Assembly (NCBI GenBank): GCA_902551755.1
Contig: CACDEB010000001.1
Coordinates: 371,803-435,802, forward strand
Source: an uncultured Pelagibacteraceae bacterium
GTDB lineage: Bacteria; Pseudomonadota; Alphaproteobacteria; Pelagibacterales; Pelagibacteraceae
Direction: 5' to 3'
DNA: 64,000 nucleotides
Shown here: positions 37,620 to 48,987 of the stretch, piece by piece
How the letters are laid out: each line of letters begins with the position of its first letter
Position numbering within the stretch: position 1 is the first letter of the stretch
Program-made: the position numbers and the translations under genes
The notes under the pieces: model-generated
Told to the model about the DNA's origin: nothing
The model's input: only the letters and a program-made list of their open reading frames with translations
The model's database searches: none

Positions 37620-37654
37620 ACTTAAATTTAATTTTTTATATTATACTATATTTT

Positions 37655-38365
37655 ATGAATATTAGATTATATCACCCAAACAGTATAGTCGAAAATACAA
37701 TTAAGTTACTTTCAAAGGAACATGGTCATTATGTAGCAAACGTGATGAGACTTAAAATAGGTTCATGTATAAATTTTTTTAATAAAGATGGGGAGTGGGA
37801 AAGTGAAATAACTTTAATTCAAAAAGATAAGGTTGAAGTAAAATTTACAAAAAAAATAAAACAAGCAAGCAATGAATCTAAAATTGAACTTGCAATTTGT
37901 TTAGTCAAAAAAACTCCAATGGAAACAATTTTACAAAAATCTACTGAACTAGGTGTGAGCAAAATAATCCCAATTGTTTCTGAGAGAACAGAAGTAAAAG
38001 ACTTAAATTATGAAAGAGCAAGAAAAATAGTTATTGAAGCTACAGAACAATCCAATCAATTAAATCCTCCAGAAATTTCAGAAGTCAAAAAACTTAAAGA
38101 CTTTCTAAAAAACTTAGATAGTTCCACTAAACTATTATTTGCCGATGTGAATTCCCAAACTGTTTTAAAAAATGATAATATCAAAAAAGGAGAAGCTTTA
38201 AGTATTTTGATAGGACCCGAAGGTGATTTTTCACCAGCTGAACGCGAGTCTATTTTGAAAGTTCCTGATGTGAAATCTTTTACTATATCAAAGAATATTT
38301 TAAGGTCAGATACTGCCGTTATAACCGCTATTTCATTAGTGAATTTCATCTATTTCAATTCGTAA
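37655..38365 (+). CDS. rsmE: 16S rRNA (uracil1498-N3)-methyltransferase
   Basis: A SPOUT-fold methyltransferase (236 aa). It has the N-terminal PUA-like region HYVANVMRLKIGSCINFFN, then KTPMETILQKSTELGVSKI and the knot motif LIGPEGDFSPAERE with the late ILRSDTAVITAISLVN. Length is normal. It is divergent from the HAD operon and precedes the oxidase operon, from which it is separated by 58 bases holding a promoter. Confidence 0.95.
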   Translation: MNIRLYHPNSIVENTIKLLSKEHGHYVANVMRLKIGSCINFFNKDGEWESEITLIQKDKVEVKFTKKIKQASNESKIELAICLVKKTPMETILQKSTELGVSKIIPIVSERTEVKDLNYERARKIVIEATEQSNQLNPPEISEVKKLKDFLKNLDSSTKLLFADVNSQTVLKNDNIKKGEALSILIGPEGDFSPAERESILKVPDVKSFTISKNILRSDTAVITAISLVNFIYFNS

Positions 38366-38383
38366 TTGTCGCATTAATTGAAT

Positions 38384-38411
38384 TTGTTAATTGAATTAAA
38401 AACTGTATAAA
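38384..38411 (+). promoter_or_regulatory. Probable sigma-70 promoter of the cytochrome oxidase operon
   Basis: TTGTTA (38384-38389), a 16-base spacer and TATAAA (38406-38411) precede coxB. The expected start point near 38418 leaves about 6 bases before the ATG at 38424, too short for a Shine-Dalgarno. This is a pattern match only. Confidence 0.42.
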
Positions 38412-38423
38412 AACGAGATAAAA

Positions 38424-40875
<2,452 letters not shown>

Positions 40876-40888
40876 TTATTGGCATTAG

Positions 40889-41800
40889 ATGACAACTTAT
40901 AATTCTAGAGCAAAAAGTATTTCACTATTTGATGTATCCATTTTCTTAGAATTGCTAAGACTGATGAAACCTAGAGTAATGTCATTGGTGATATTTACCT
41001 GCGCGGTTGGTTTATTAACTGCTCCGGGTGAAATCAGTTTTGTTAAATCAATAACAAACATTTTCTTTGTGACACTTGGTGCTGGAGCAGCAGGGGCTCT
41101 TAATATGTGGTATGAGGCAGATTTAGATAAACTAATGAGCAGAACATGTTTAAGGCCTCTTCCAACAGGAAAACTAAAAAAAAAACATGCACTTGTTTTT
41201 GGAATAGTCCTTTCGCTAGTTTCAGTTATAGGACTTTACTATTTTTCAAACCTGCTGTCTGCTTTAGTATTACTCTTTACAATTAGTTTTTATTTATTTG
41301 TTTATACAATTTGGCTTAAAAGAAGAACACCACAAAACATAGTAATTGGTGGAGCATCTGGTGCGTTGCCCCCTGTAATTGGATGGACAATTGTTACTAA
41401 TTCTTTAAGTTTGGAAGCGCTATCATTTTTCTTAATAATATTTTTTTGGACACCTTCACATTTTTGGGCTTTAAGCTTGTATAAAGTAAGTGACTACAAA
41501 AGAGCTAAAATTCCAATGTTACCAGTTACAAATGGTATAGAAAATACAAAAAAAAATATTTTTGTATACTCACTTTTAATGCTTCCGACATTGGCGCTAC
41601 CTTACATAATAGGTTTTGTTGGAGAATTATTTCTGATTAGCACCTTTGGCCTTACAATTTATTATATTTTATTGTGTTTTGCTTTATTAAGAACAAAAAA
41701 GGACTCTTTTGATTTACAAAAAGCCAAAAGAGTTTTTGGGTATTCAATCTTTTACTTGTTTTTTATATTTGTATTATTTTTAATTGATAAATTATTCTAA
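40889..41800 (+). CDS. ctaB: Protoheme IX farnesyltransferase (heme O synthase)
   Basis: UbiA-superfamily membrane enzyme that farnesylates heme B for the oxidase. It has the Asp-rich motif NMWYEADLDKLMSRT (about residues 71-85), then RPLPTG, WLKRRTPQNIVIGGASGALP, and the second motif FFWTPSHFWALSLYKVSDY. About nine helices are seen. It lies within the oxidase operon; its stop codon overlaps the next small gene by one base. Confidence 0.97.
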   Translation: MTTYNSRAKSISLFDVSIFLELLRLMKPRVMSLVIFTCAVGLLTAPGEISFVKSITNIFFVTLGAGAAGALNMWYEADLDKLMSRTCLRPLPTGKLKKKHALVFGIVLSLVSVIGLYYFSNLLSALVLLFTISFYLFVYTIWLKRRTPQNIVIGGASGALPPVIGWTIVTNSLSLEALSFFLIIFFWTPSHFWALSLYKVSDYKRAKIPMLPVTNGIENTKKNIFVYSLLMLPTLALPYIIGFVGELFLISTFGLTIYYILLCFALLRTKKDSFDLQKAKRVFGYSIFYLFFIFVLFLIDKLF

Positions 41801-41922
41801 TGGAAGTTGATAAAAAAATTAAAAAGAAAAATATATTTACTGCTATTGGACTTATAGTATTTATCTTATTACTTTTTATATTTACACTTTACAATGTTGG
41901 AGTTTTTGAAAGAGCCATATGA
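41800..41922 (+). CDS. CoxF-like 40-residue single-helix protein
   Basis: A 40-codon ORF: charged N-terminus MEVDKKIKKKN, one hydrophobic helix (about residues 12-31), then NVGVFERAI. It overlaps the ctaB stop by one base and the ctaG start by 4 bases (ATGA), so it is translated within the operon. Alphaproteobacterial oxidase operons often hold a tiny single-helix protein (CoxF) at this position, between ctaB and ctaG. Identity is inferred from position and topology. Confidence 0.78.
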   Translation: MEVDKKIKKKNIFTAIGLIVFILLLFIFTLYNVGVFERAI

Positions 41923-42464
41923 TTAGTAAAAAAAACCTAACGCCATTAATTTTATCTTTAATATTCTTTCTAATGCTGGGATTATCATTTGCCGCTGTTC
42001 CACTCTATGATTTATTCTGCCGTGTCACAGGATTTGGGGGCACTACTCAAATCTCAAAAGAAGCTCCAAAAATAGTAATTGATGAACCTGTTAGAGTAAG
42101 ATTTGACACAAATGTTCAAACAGACTTGGCTTGGAATTTTAAAGCTAATAAATCTTTATACGATATAAAACCAGGCAAGGTTTATAAAGTTGAGTTTGAA
42201 GTAGAAAACTTTGGAAAAGAACCATCAAGTGGAGTTGCAAGTTACAACGTATCCCCATCAACCTTTGGACAATATTTTAATAAACTAGGATGTTTTTGTT
42301 TTGAAAAGCAAACACTTAAAAGTGGAGAAAAAATGAGTTATATTTTAACTTTCTATTTAGATCCTGAAATGGTAAATGATCCAAAAACTAAAAACATTGA
42401 TGATATTACAATGTCATATACATTTTTTTCTTCTGACTATTATAAACAATCAAAGGTTAATTAA
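41919..42464 (+). CDS. ctaG: Cytochrome c oxidase assembly protein CtaG/Cox11
   Basis: Delivers copper to CuB of subunit I. It has one N-terminal helix (about residues 8-28), VPLYDLFCRVTGFGGTTQ as the family signature, then a beta-sandwich domain ending in the copper motif LGCFCFEKQTL and FYLDPEM. Length (181 aa) is standard. It lies between the CoxF-like gene and coxC. Confidence 0.96.
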   Translation: MISKKNLTPLILSLIFFLMLGLSFAAVPLYDLFCRVTGFGGTTQISKEAPKIVIDEPVRVRFDTNVQTDLAWNFKANKSLYDIKPGKVYKVEFEVENFGKEPSSGVASYNVSPSTFGQYFNKLGCFCFEKQTLKSGEKMSYILTFYLDPEMVNDPKTKNIDDITMSYTFFSSDYYKQSKVN

Positions 42465-42466
42465 AT

Positions 42467-43258
42467 ATGAGCTCTAAAGATCAAAAACATGATTACCACT
42501 TGGTTGATCCAAGTCCGTGGCCAATCTATACATCTTTTGCTACCTTAATTACTGCTGTGGGATCAGTTTATTATTTTCACTCAAAAGTCATGTGGGCTAT
42601 GTTACTTGGTTTCGCTCTTTTAATTTATGGGGCATACATGTGGTTCAGAGATGTTGTTAATGAAGCTGAACATCAAGGTCACCATACACCAGTTGTTCAG
42701 ATACATCATCGTTATGGAATGACATTGTTTATAGCATCTGAAGTAATGTTTTTTGTTGCCTGGTTTTGGGCTTACTTTGATGCCAGTTTGTATCCAAGCG
42801 CTTTTGTTGGTGGAGTTTGGCCGCCAAAAGATATTGAAGTTTTTAACCCGTGGGACATTCCATTAATCAATACTCTAGTTTTATTATTATCTGGAACAAC
42901 TGTCACATGGGCTCACCACTCTTTGTTAGAAGATGATAGAAAAGGTTTTATTCAAGGCTTATGGGCAACAGTTCTACTAGGTTTCTTTTTTACTCTTCTT
43001 CAAATATATGAGTATCAACATGCGAGTTTTGATTTTTCAGGGCACATTTACGGTGCAACATTTTACATGGCCACAGGCTTTCATGGCTTTCACGTGGTAA
43101 TTGGAACTATCTTTTTAGCTGTTTGTTTGTGGAGAGGAAAACTTGGTCATTTTAATAAGGATCATCATTTTGGATTTGAAGCTGCAGCATGGTATTGGCA
43201 TTTTGTTGATGTAGTTTGGTTGTTTTTATTTGCAGCAATCTACGTTTGGGGAAGCTAA
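42467..43258 (+). CDS. coxC: Cytochrome c oxidase subunit III
   Basis: Seven-helix subunit that stabilises the oxidase. The start DYHLVDPSPWPI, then MFFVAWFWAYFDASLYPS, TVTWAHHSLLEDDRKGF, and ATGFHGFHVVIG are diagnostic, as is the terminal HFVDVVWLFLFAAIYVWG. Length (263 aa) is normal. It is in the usual alphaproteobacterial place between ctaG and the SURF1 gene. Confidence 0.97.
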   Translation: MSSKDQKHDYHLVDPSPWPIYTSFATLITAVGSVYYFHSKVMWAMLLGFALLIYGAYMWFRDVVNEAEHQGHHTPVVQIHHRYGMTLFIASEVMFFVAWFWAYFDASLYPSAFVGGVWPPKDIEVFNPWDIPLINTLVLLLSGTTVTWAHHSLLEDDRKGFIQGLWATVLLGFFFTLLQIYEYQHASFDFSGHIYGATFYMATGFHGFHVVIGTIFLAVCLWRGKLGHFNKDHHFGFEAAAWYWHFVDVVWLFLFAAIYVWGS

Positions 43259-43263
43259 TTTCA

Positions 43264-43920
43264 TTGAGATATAAGTTTCTTTTCACAATATTTGTTTCTT
43301 TTTTTATTACCCTTTTTCTTGCTCTTGGATTTTGGCAATTGTACAGACTTAATTGGAAAAACAATCTAATTGAAGAAATTAATTCTTCTCTCATAAACAA
43401 TCCAGTAAAATTTGAGGCTCAGAAAATTAAAAATTTTCAAAAAATTAAATTCAAAGGAAAAATCGATAATAAGAATTTAATTTATTTATATGGACTCAGT
43501 GATAATGGGGAACCAGGTTTTAATATAATTAAAGAAGTTGATATTGAAGGAGAAAACTTTTTAATTAACCAAGGATGGATACCAAGAGATTTGAAAGGCA
43601 ATTCATTTGATCTAAAACAATCAGAATACTTTGGTATTACAAAGTTAAAATCAAGTAAAAATTATTTCAAACCTAATAATGATTTAACAAAAAATTATTG
43701 GTTTAAACTTGATGATATAGATTTAAAAAAACATACTGGCAAAACATTTTCTCCTTTTATAATTTTTATTCAAAATGGAGAACAAACAAACTCTTTTCCA
43801 ATACCAAAAAAAATTTCATCAGATCTGCCTAATAATCACCTTAAATACTCCTTAACATGGTTTTCAATAGCGATATCAATTCTTTTGATATATCTATATT
43901 TTAGAAAAAAAAATTATTAA
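43264..43920 (+). CDS. SURF1 family oxidase assembly protein
   Basis: Helps insert heme a into subunit I. It has a first helix (YKFLFTIFVSFFITLFLALG) followed by the SURF1 motif FWQLYRLNWKNNLIEEI. A periplasmic domain with LINQGWIPRD comes next, and a last helix precedes the basic end. No ATG fits; TTG 43264, 9 bases after GGGGAAG, is preferred, with TTG 43246 as an alternative. Its stop overlaps thrC by one base. Confidence 0.9.
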   Translation: MRYKFLFTIFVSFFITLFLALGFWQLYRLNWKNNLIEEINSSLINNPVKFEAQKIKNFQKIKFKGKIDNKNLIYLYGLSDNGEPGFNIIKEVDIEGENFLINQGWIPRDLKGNSFDLKQSEYFGITKLKSSKNYFKPNNDLTKNYWFKLDDIDLKKHTGKTFSPFIIFIQNGEQTNSFPIPKKISSDLPNNHLKYSLTWFSIAISILLIYLYFRKKNY

Positions 43921-45287
43921 TGGAATATATAAGTACAAGGGGTGATAATAAGAAATTTTCCTTTAGCGAGGTATTTCTCAAAGGTCTTGCTGATGACGGA
44001 GGCCTTTTTATACCTTTGAATATCAAAAAATTTGATGAGAGCAAAATGAACTCTCTAAAAAAATTAAATTATATAGATCTAGCTACCGAAATTATCTATT
44101 TATACACTGGTGATTTCTTAAGTAAAAAAGAATTAAATGAAATTGTTAAAAAATCTTATTCTAACTTTAGAGAAAAAGATGTTGTCAAAATAGTTGATTT
44201 AAATCAATTAAAAATCTTGGAATTGTTTCATGGACCCACTTTAGCTTTTAAAGATATTGCGATGCAATTAATTGGAAATATGTATGAGCATTTCTTAAAA
44301 TCAAATAACAAAACAATAAATATAGTTGTCGCAACTTCAGGGGACACCGGTGCAGCAGCTATTGATGCGATTAAAGGAAAATCTAATTTAAATATATTTG
44401 TTTTACATCCAAATAATAGGATTTCCTCTGTTCAAAGAAAAATTATGACTACTGTGGAAGAAAAAAATGTTTTTAATATCGCAATTGACGGAAACTTTGA
44501 TGATTGTCAAAATATTGTAAAACAAATGTTTTCTGATCTTGAGTTTTCAAAATCTATAAATATGTCAGGAGTAAACTCAATAAATTGGGCGAGAATAATT
44601 GCTCAAGCGGTATATTATTTTTATGCATATTTTAAATTAGAAAAAGACAATATCTCTTTTTCAGTTCCAACAGGAAACTTTGGTGATGTCTTTGCAGGAT
44701 TTCTCGCAAAAAAAATGGGATTGCCAATTAATAAATTAATTGTTGCAACAAATGAAAATGATATTTTGCATAGAGCCATTACAAAAGGAAACTATATTTC
44801 AAAAGAAGTTAGAGAAACTTTATCACCAAGTATGGATATTCAATTAGCCAGTAACTTTGAGAGATTAATTTATTACGTGAATAATTCTAACTGTGAAAAA
44901 ACGGCAGAAATTATGAAAAAAGTTAAGCAGAATTCTTACAAAATTGAAAAGTCAGATTTAGACATAATTCAAAAAGATTTTTTATCAGAAAGTTGTAATG
45001 AAAAAGAAACTCTAGAGATTATTAAAAAAAATTATGAGGAAAATGATATGGTTTTAGATCCGCATACAGCCATTGGAGTAGGTGCTGCACAAAAACTATC
45101 TTTGAATGATTGTATAGTTTTATCAACTGCACACCCATGTAAATTTCCAGATGCCACAAATAACGCGATTAATAAACATGAAAAATTACCAAAAGAACTT
45201 CAGCATGTGCTGGACAAACAGGAAAGTTTTCACTTATTAAAAAAAAATACCGAAGAGGTAAAAAGCTTTATTAAAAGCAAAATTTAA
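43920..45287 (+). CDS. thrC: Threonine synthase
   Basis: PLP enzyme converting O-phosphohomoserine to threonine. The start MEYISTRGDNKKFSFSEV, the PLP-lysine motif HGPTLAFKDIAMQ (Lys111), ATSGDTGAAAIDAIKG and the late LSTAHPCKFPDA are typical of the long bacterial form (455 aa). It is coupled to the SURF1 gene by a one-base overlap, a common alphaproteobacterial arrangement. Homoserine kinase lies 0.9 kb away on the other strand. Confidence 0.96.
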   Translation: MEYISTRGDNKKFSFSEVFLKGLADDGGLFIPLNIKKFDESKMNSLKKLNYIDLATEIIYLYTGDFLSKKELNEIVKKSYSNFREKDVVKIVDLNQLKILELFHGPTLAFKDIAMQLIGNMYEHFLKSNNKTINIVVATSGDTGAAAIDAIKGKSNLNIFVLHPNNRISSVQRKIMTTVEEKNVFNIAIDGNFDDCQNIVKQMFSDLEFSKSINMSGVNSINWARIIAQAVYYFYAYFKLEKDNISFSVPTGNFGDVFAGFLAKKMGLPINKLIVATNENDILHRAITKGNYISKEVRETLSPSMDIQLASNFERLIYYVNNSNCEKTAEIMKKVKQNSYKIEKSDLDIIQKDFLSESCNEKETLEIIKKNYEENDMVLDPHTAIGVGAAQKLSLNDCIVLSTAHPCKFPDATNNAINKHEKLPKELQHVLDKQESFHLLKKNTEEVKSFIKSKI

Positions 45288-45304
45288 TGCTTATTAAGTA
45301 ATCT

Positions 45305-45331
45305 TTGACTATTGCTAAAAATGTCTATAAT
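45305..45331 (+). promoter_or_regulatory. Probable sigma-70 promoter of the DUF805 gene
   Basis: TTGACT (45305-45310), 15 bases, and a perfect TATAAT (45326-45331). The expected start point (about 45338) is 2 bases before the ATG at 45340, again suggesting a leaderless message. The spacer is short, so the call is tentative. Confidence 0.45.
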
Positions 45332-45339
45332 TATCATTT

Positions 45340-45747
45340 ATGGGTTTTCAAGAAGCATTAAGAACTTGTTTTTCAAAATACGCTAAAGCAGATGGCAGGG
45401 CATCTAGATCTGAATTTTGGTATTTTCATTTAGCAATTTTCCTTTATATGTTTGTTGCTGGGTTTGGACTAGGTATCGTCGGTGCCTCAGATGCTCAAAT
45501 GGACTTAGCTATTTTGTTTTTGCTTGTTCCAGTTTTCGCACCATCTGTTTGTGTCACAGCTAGAAGATTACACGATTTAAATTATTCTGGTTGGATGCAG
45601 TTAATTTTCTATCCAGGCTTCCTTGCTGATGAACTTTTAGGAACGGGTTATGTAATTTATTTAGTTACGCTTGCGGTTTGGGCTTTTTGGTATTCTCAAC
45701 CAGGTAAAAGAGCAAAAAATAAATATGGAGCTCAACCTAAAAAATAA
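45340..45747 (+). CDS. DUF805 membrane protein
   Basis: A 135-residue inner-membrane protein. The start FQEALRTCFSKYAKADGRASRSEFWYF and the later TARRLHDLNYSGW are the DUF805 signature (YhaH/YhaI-like). About four helices follow, with a basic end GKRAKNKYG. Function is unknown. It is a single-gene unit, with 5 bases between its stop and the convergent rnhA end. Confidence 0.88.
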   Translation: MGFQEALRTCFSKYAKADGRASRSEFWYFHLAIFLYMFVAGFGLGIVGASDAQMDLAILFLLVPVFAPSVCVTARRLHDLNYSGWMQLIFYPGFLADELLGTGYVIYLVTLAVWAFWYSQPGKRAKNKYGAQPKK

Positions 45748-45752
45748 TTAAA

Positions 45753-46175
45753 TTAAACTTTGGCAGCTTCTCTTGCAATAAAATCAACTTCATTGTTTAA
45801 CTCGTCATTAGAGTGTGCTTTTACCCAATTCCAACTTATTTCAAATTCATTAGCTAAAATATCCAGCTCTGTCCAAAGATCTTTATTTTTAACTTCTTGC
45901 TTGTTTGCGGTTTTCCATCCATTTTTTTTCCAGTTATAAATCCATTCTGTTATTCCTGATTTAACATATTTAGAGTCTGTAAAAATTTGAACTTTACTTC
46001 CTTTGGGAATTTTTTTTAATGCTTCAATAGGGGCGAGTAACTCCATTTGATTATTTGTAGTATTCTTTTTACTTCCTTTAATCTTAGTTTTTTGTCCATT
46101 GTTTATAATTATTGCTGCCCACCCACCATTGCCAGGATTTTCTAAACAGGATCCATCAGTATAAATTTTAATCAT
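45753..46175 (-). CDS. rnhA: Ribonuclease HI
   Basis: Cuts RNA in RNA-DNA hybrids. The start IKIYTDGSCLENPGNGGWA carries the first catalytic Asp. The Glu is in NNQMELLAPIEALK, the next Asp in IFTDSKYVKSGI, and the last segment VKAHSNDELNNEVDFIAREA is intact. Start 46175 is chosen because GAGGA lies 7-8 bases upstream; a longer frame from 46190 is possible. It overlaps thrB by 8 bases and ends the long leftward run. Confidence 0.96.
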   Translation of the reverse strand: MIKIYTDGSCLENPGNGGWAAIIINNGQKTKIKGSKKNTTNNQMELLAPIEALKKIPKGSKVQIFTDSKYVKSGITEWIYNWKKNGWKTANKQEVKNKDLWTELDILANEFEISWNWVKAHSNDELNNEVDFIAREAAKV

Positions 46176-47139
46176 TAAGGTATTCCTCAAATTTTTCTAT
46201 AGAGTCATGAAACCTAAGTTTTTGTATATATTCTGATGGATCCTTTTTTTTTATTAAAATATTTTTAGGAGTATTTACGTAATCATACGCTCTTGTAGCC
46301 AGATATCTTAAGGCAGATCCTTTACAAAGAATTTTCATACTCCTTTTTTCCTCTGGTTCAAGTTTTCTTATACTTTCATAACCCTTGAAAAGCTTAGAAG
46401 CTTTTTTCTTATTAAAATTAAATTTATTTTTTGTTTTATTAAAACAAAGAGAATTTATACAAATAGCAAGTTCATAAGCTTGAAAATCATAAGCTGAAAA
46501 ATAAAAATCAATAAACCCCCCGAATTTTCCCTTGTGAAAAAAAATATTGTCAATGAACAAGTCACCATGAATCACACTACTTGGTATTCCTTTTGGCCAT
46601 TTTTTGCTGATATCACGAAAACTTTCCTTCATTTCTTCTTTAAGATTCTTAGGTAACTTCGAATTTCTTAATTTAATTTTATTTATAAGACTATTTATTT
46701 TGAGGGGTGAAAAGCTATTTTTTCTTTTAAGTTTTATCTTTGTTAATTTTTTATGCATTAAACCAATTTTTTTTCCAATGACTAATAAATCTTTTTCCAA
46801 AAGCTTTTTTTTATCGTTACCCTCTAAGAAGGAAACTAGACAAGCTTTTTTTCTTTTTAAATTAAATATGTATTTTCCAAATTTATTTTTGATTGGAGAT
46901 GGGCATTTAATACCTTTTTTCGAAAGTGCATCCATCAACTTCATAAAGTAAGGCAAATCCTTATTATTAACTCTACTTTCAAAAATCGTTAAGACGTATT
47001 TTTTATTTTTTGTGGCAACAGTATAATTTGTATTCTCTATTCCTTTTTTAATACCCTTAAAGCTTGTGATTTTTTTAAATCCAAAAATATTTTGGACATT
47101 ATAAATGTCAGCTTGATTTAACTTTGTAAATACAGCCAT
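46168..47139 (-). CDS. thrB: Homoserine kinase (aminoglycoside phosphotransferase fold)
   Basis: Phosphorylates homoserine for threonine synthesis. The 323-residue protein has the ThrB type II start MAVFTKLNQADIYN and IKKGIENTNYTV. The catalytic loop is SVIHGDLFIDNIFFHKGK, followed by the metal-binding GGFIDFYFSAYDF. Its start codon overlaps the ispH stop by one base (47139), tying it to the carotenoid/ispH transcript. Confidence 0.93.
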   Translation of the reverse strand: MAVFTKLNQADIYNVQNIFGFKKITSFKGIKKGIENTNYTVATKNKKYVLTIFESRVNNKDLPYFMKLMDALSKKGIKCPSPIKNKFGKYIFNLKRKKACLVSFLEGNDKKKLLEKDLLVIGKKIGLMHKKLTKIKLKRKNSFSPLKINSLINKIKLRNSKLPKNLKEEMKESFRDISKKWPKGIPSSVIHGDLFIDNIFFHKGKFGGFIDFYFSAYDFQAYELAICINSLCFNKTKNKFNFNKKKASKLFKGYESIRKLEPEEKRSMKILCKGSALRYLATRAYDYVNTPKNILIKKKDPSEYIQKLRFHDSIEKFEEYLND

Positions 47140-48083
47140 TAATTGAGTTTTCCTGGAACTTTAAAAGTTACGTTTTCTTTTACTATTTCGACTTCTTGAA
47201 TTTCGACATTAAATTTTTCTTTAATTTTTTCTATAAAATTCTGAACTAAAATTTCAGGTGCTGATGCACCTGATGAAATACCTATACTATTACACTTAGA
47301 AATTTTTTCTAAAGGAACTGAACTTTCAGAATGTATTAACTCTGAGTAATCACATCCTGCTTTATTTGCTACCTCAACAAGCCTTTTTGAATTAGAAGAA
47401 TTCCTACTTCCAATCACAAAGAACATATCACACTTTGATGCAATCTGTTTAACGGCTGCTTGTCTATTAGTCGTGGCATAACAGATGTCTTCTTTATTTG
47501 GCTCTTTAATTTGTGGAAATTTTTTTTTTAAAGCATCAATAATATCTTTTGTATCATCAACAGAAAGAGTTGTTTGAGTTACAAAAGCTAATTTTTTGCT
47601 TGATGGAATATTTAGATTTTTAACATCATCAATCGTTTCAACTAATTCTATCGATCCTTCTGGTATTTGACCCATAGTGCCAACTACTTCAGGATGATTT
47701 TTGTGACCAATTAAAAAAATATGGAAACCCGCTTTATTTAAATTTTCAGCTTCTCTATGTACTTTAGAAACCAAAGGACAAGTAGCATCTACATATTCCA
47801 TTTTTAAGTCTTGAGCTTCTTTTGGAACTTTTTTTGGCACTCCATGAGCTGAAAAAATTACTGGTCTAGTTTTGTCTTTAATTTCACTTAGTTCTTCTAC
47901 AAATATTGCCCCAATTTTTTTTAAATTTTCTACTACATGTTTATTATGCACTATCTCATGTCGTACATAAACTGGCGACCCAAATTTATTTATACTTTTT
48001 TTAACAATTTCTATTGCTCTATCAACTCCAGCACAAAATCCTCTAGGAGCAGCTAAATATATTTTTAAATCTTTATTTTTCAT
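47139..48083 (-). CDS. ispH: 4-hydroxy-3-methylbut-2-enyl diphosphate reductase
   Basis: Last enzyme of the MEP pathway, an iron-sulfur reductase giving IPP and DMAPP. The three cluster cysteines are in RGFCAGVDRAI (Cys17), DATCPLVSKVH and ICYATTNRQ, and VHNKHVV and TQTTLS are also present. Length (314 aa) is normal. It overlaps the blh gene by 11 bases, so the isoprenoid precursor supply is coupled to retinal synthesis in one operon. Confidence 0.97.
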   Translation of the reverse strand: MKNKDLKIYLAAPRGFCAGVDRAIEIVKKSINKFGSPVYVRHEIVHNKHVVENLKKIGAIFVEELSEIKDKTRPVIFSAHGVPKKVPKEAQDLKMEYVDATCPLVSKVHREAENLNKAGFHIFLIGHKNHPEVVGTMGQIPEGSIELVETIDDVKNLNIPSSKKLAFVTQTTLSVDDTKDIIDALKKKFPQIKEPNKEDICYATTNRQAAVKQIASKCDMFFVIGSRNSSNSKRLVEVANKAGCDYSELIHSESSVPLEKISKCNSIGISSGASAPEILVQNFIEKIKEKFNVEIQEVEIVKENVTFKVPGKLN

Positions 48084-48987
48084 TTTTTTCTATAAGGTAC
48101 TCTAATAATATATGCGGAAAGGTTAAAGACGCCAAACCTATAAATATTACTTTTAAAATTGCGTTATCAAAAGCATAATAATTAGCTAAAAAATAAAGAC
48201 TTATTATAAATAGTAATAAAGTCATTAATGTAAGTGGTAATGCTTTTCTTATAAACTTATAAAAACCAACTTTAAAATTATTACTATCAATTTCATATAT
48301 TAGAGAAAGAGAATGTCTTACAGAGTGTAAAAAACAAAAATAAATTGTGAAGGCAATTAATGGAGAAAGAAACACATTAAGCAATATAATATTTGTCCAA
48401 TCTGCAATTAAGAATCCACCATTGTTCGATTGGACTGTTATAATAATGTTTGCGATAAAACTTATAAATATCATTAATATTAAAAATTTACTGCTTAAAA
48501 AACCTAAGTCTAAGTTTAAGATTTGGAAAATTTCATTGGTTTTTTCATTATGAAATAGAAGGGGTGCAAAAATGATTACACTTCCTTTAAATAAATATAG
48601 AAAATCGTAAACTAAACTTTTTGTGTTTTGCTCTACGCAACTGTCCTCTTTACCAAAATGATATGAAGCAACCATTAAAAAAATTATTAAAACAATTTCT
48701 GGAACTATCATCCAAGTAAAAATTACTATCAACGAGACAGCTATATAAGCTAAGTAAAAGTATGACTTATTTTCCACTTTATAGATTTTCATTAATTTAT
48801 AACCTTTTAGGTGATCAAGAGCTCCGTGAGAAACACCTATGATAGATATTAAAAAGAAACAGATGATAGTTTGATATTGAAATTCTATTTGTTTATTTTC
48901 AAAATATTTTGAAATTGAAATTAAAAAAATGATATTGAATAGAAGTAAAAAAAACGAATATTTTTTATTTATTTTATATAAATCCAT
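48073..48987 (-). CDS. blh: Blh/Brp-type beta-carotene 15,15'-dioxygenase
   Basis: Membrane enzyme that splits beta-carotene into two retinals, the cofactor of proteorhodopsin. Histidine motifs of the family are visible: GVSHGALDHLKG, ASYHFGKED, and CFLHSVRHSLSL. About eight helices span 304 residues. Start 48987 overlaps the crtY stop by one base; an upstream ATG at 49017 inside crtY is less likely. It lies between crtY and ispH. Confidence 0.92.
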   Translation of the reverse strand: MDLYKINKKYSFFLLLFNIIFLISISKYFENKQIEFQYQTIICFFLISIIGVSHGALDHLKGYKLMKIYKVENKSYFYLAYIAVSLIVIFTWMIVPEIVLIIFLMVASYHFGKEDSCVEQNTKSLVYDFLYLFKGSVIIFAPLLFHNEKTNEIFQILNLDLGFLSSKFLILMIFISFIANIIITVQSNNGGFLIADWTNIILLNVFLSPLIAFTIYFCFLHSVRHSLSLIYEIDSNNFKVGFYKFIRKALPLTLMTLLLFIISLYFLANYYAFDNAILKVIFIGLASLTFPHILLEYLIEKNEK

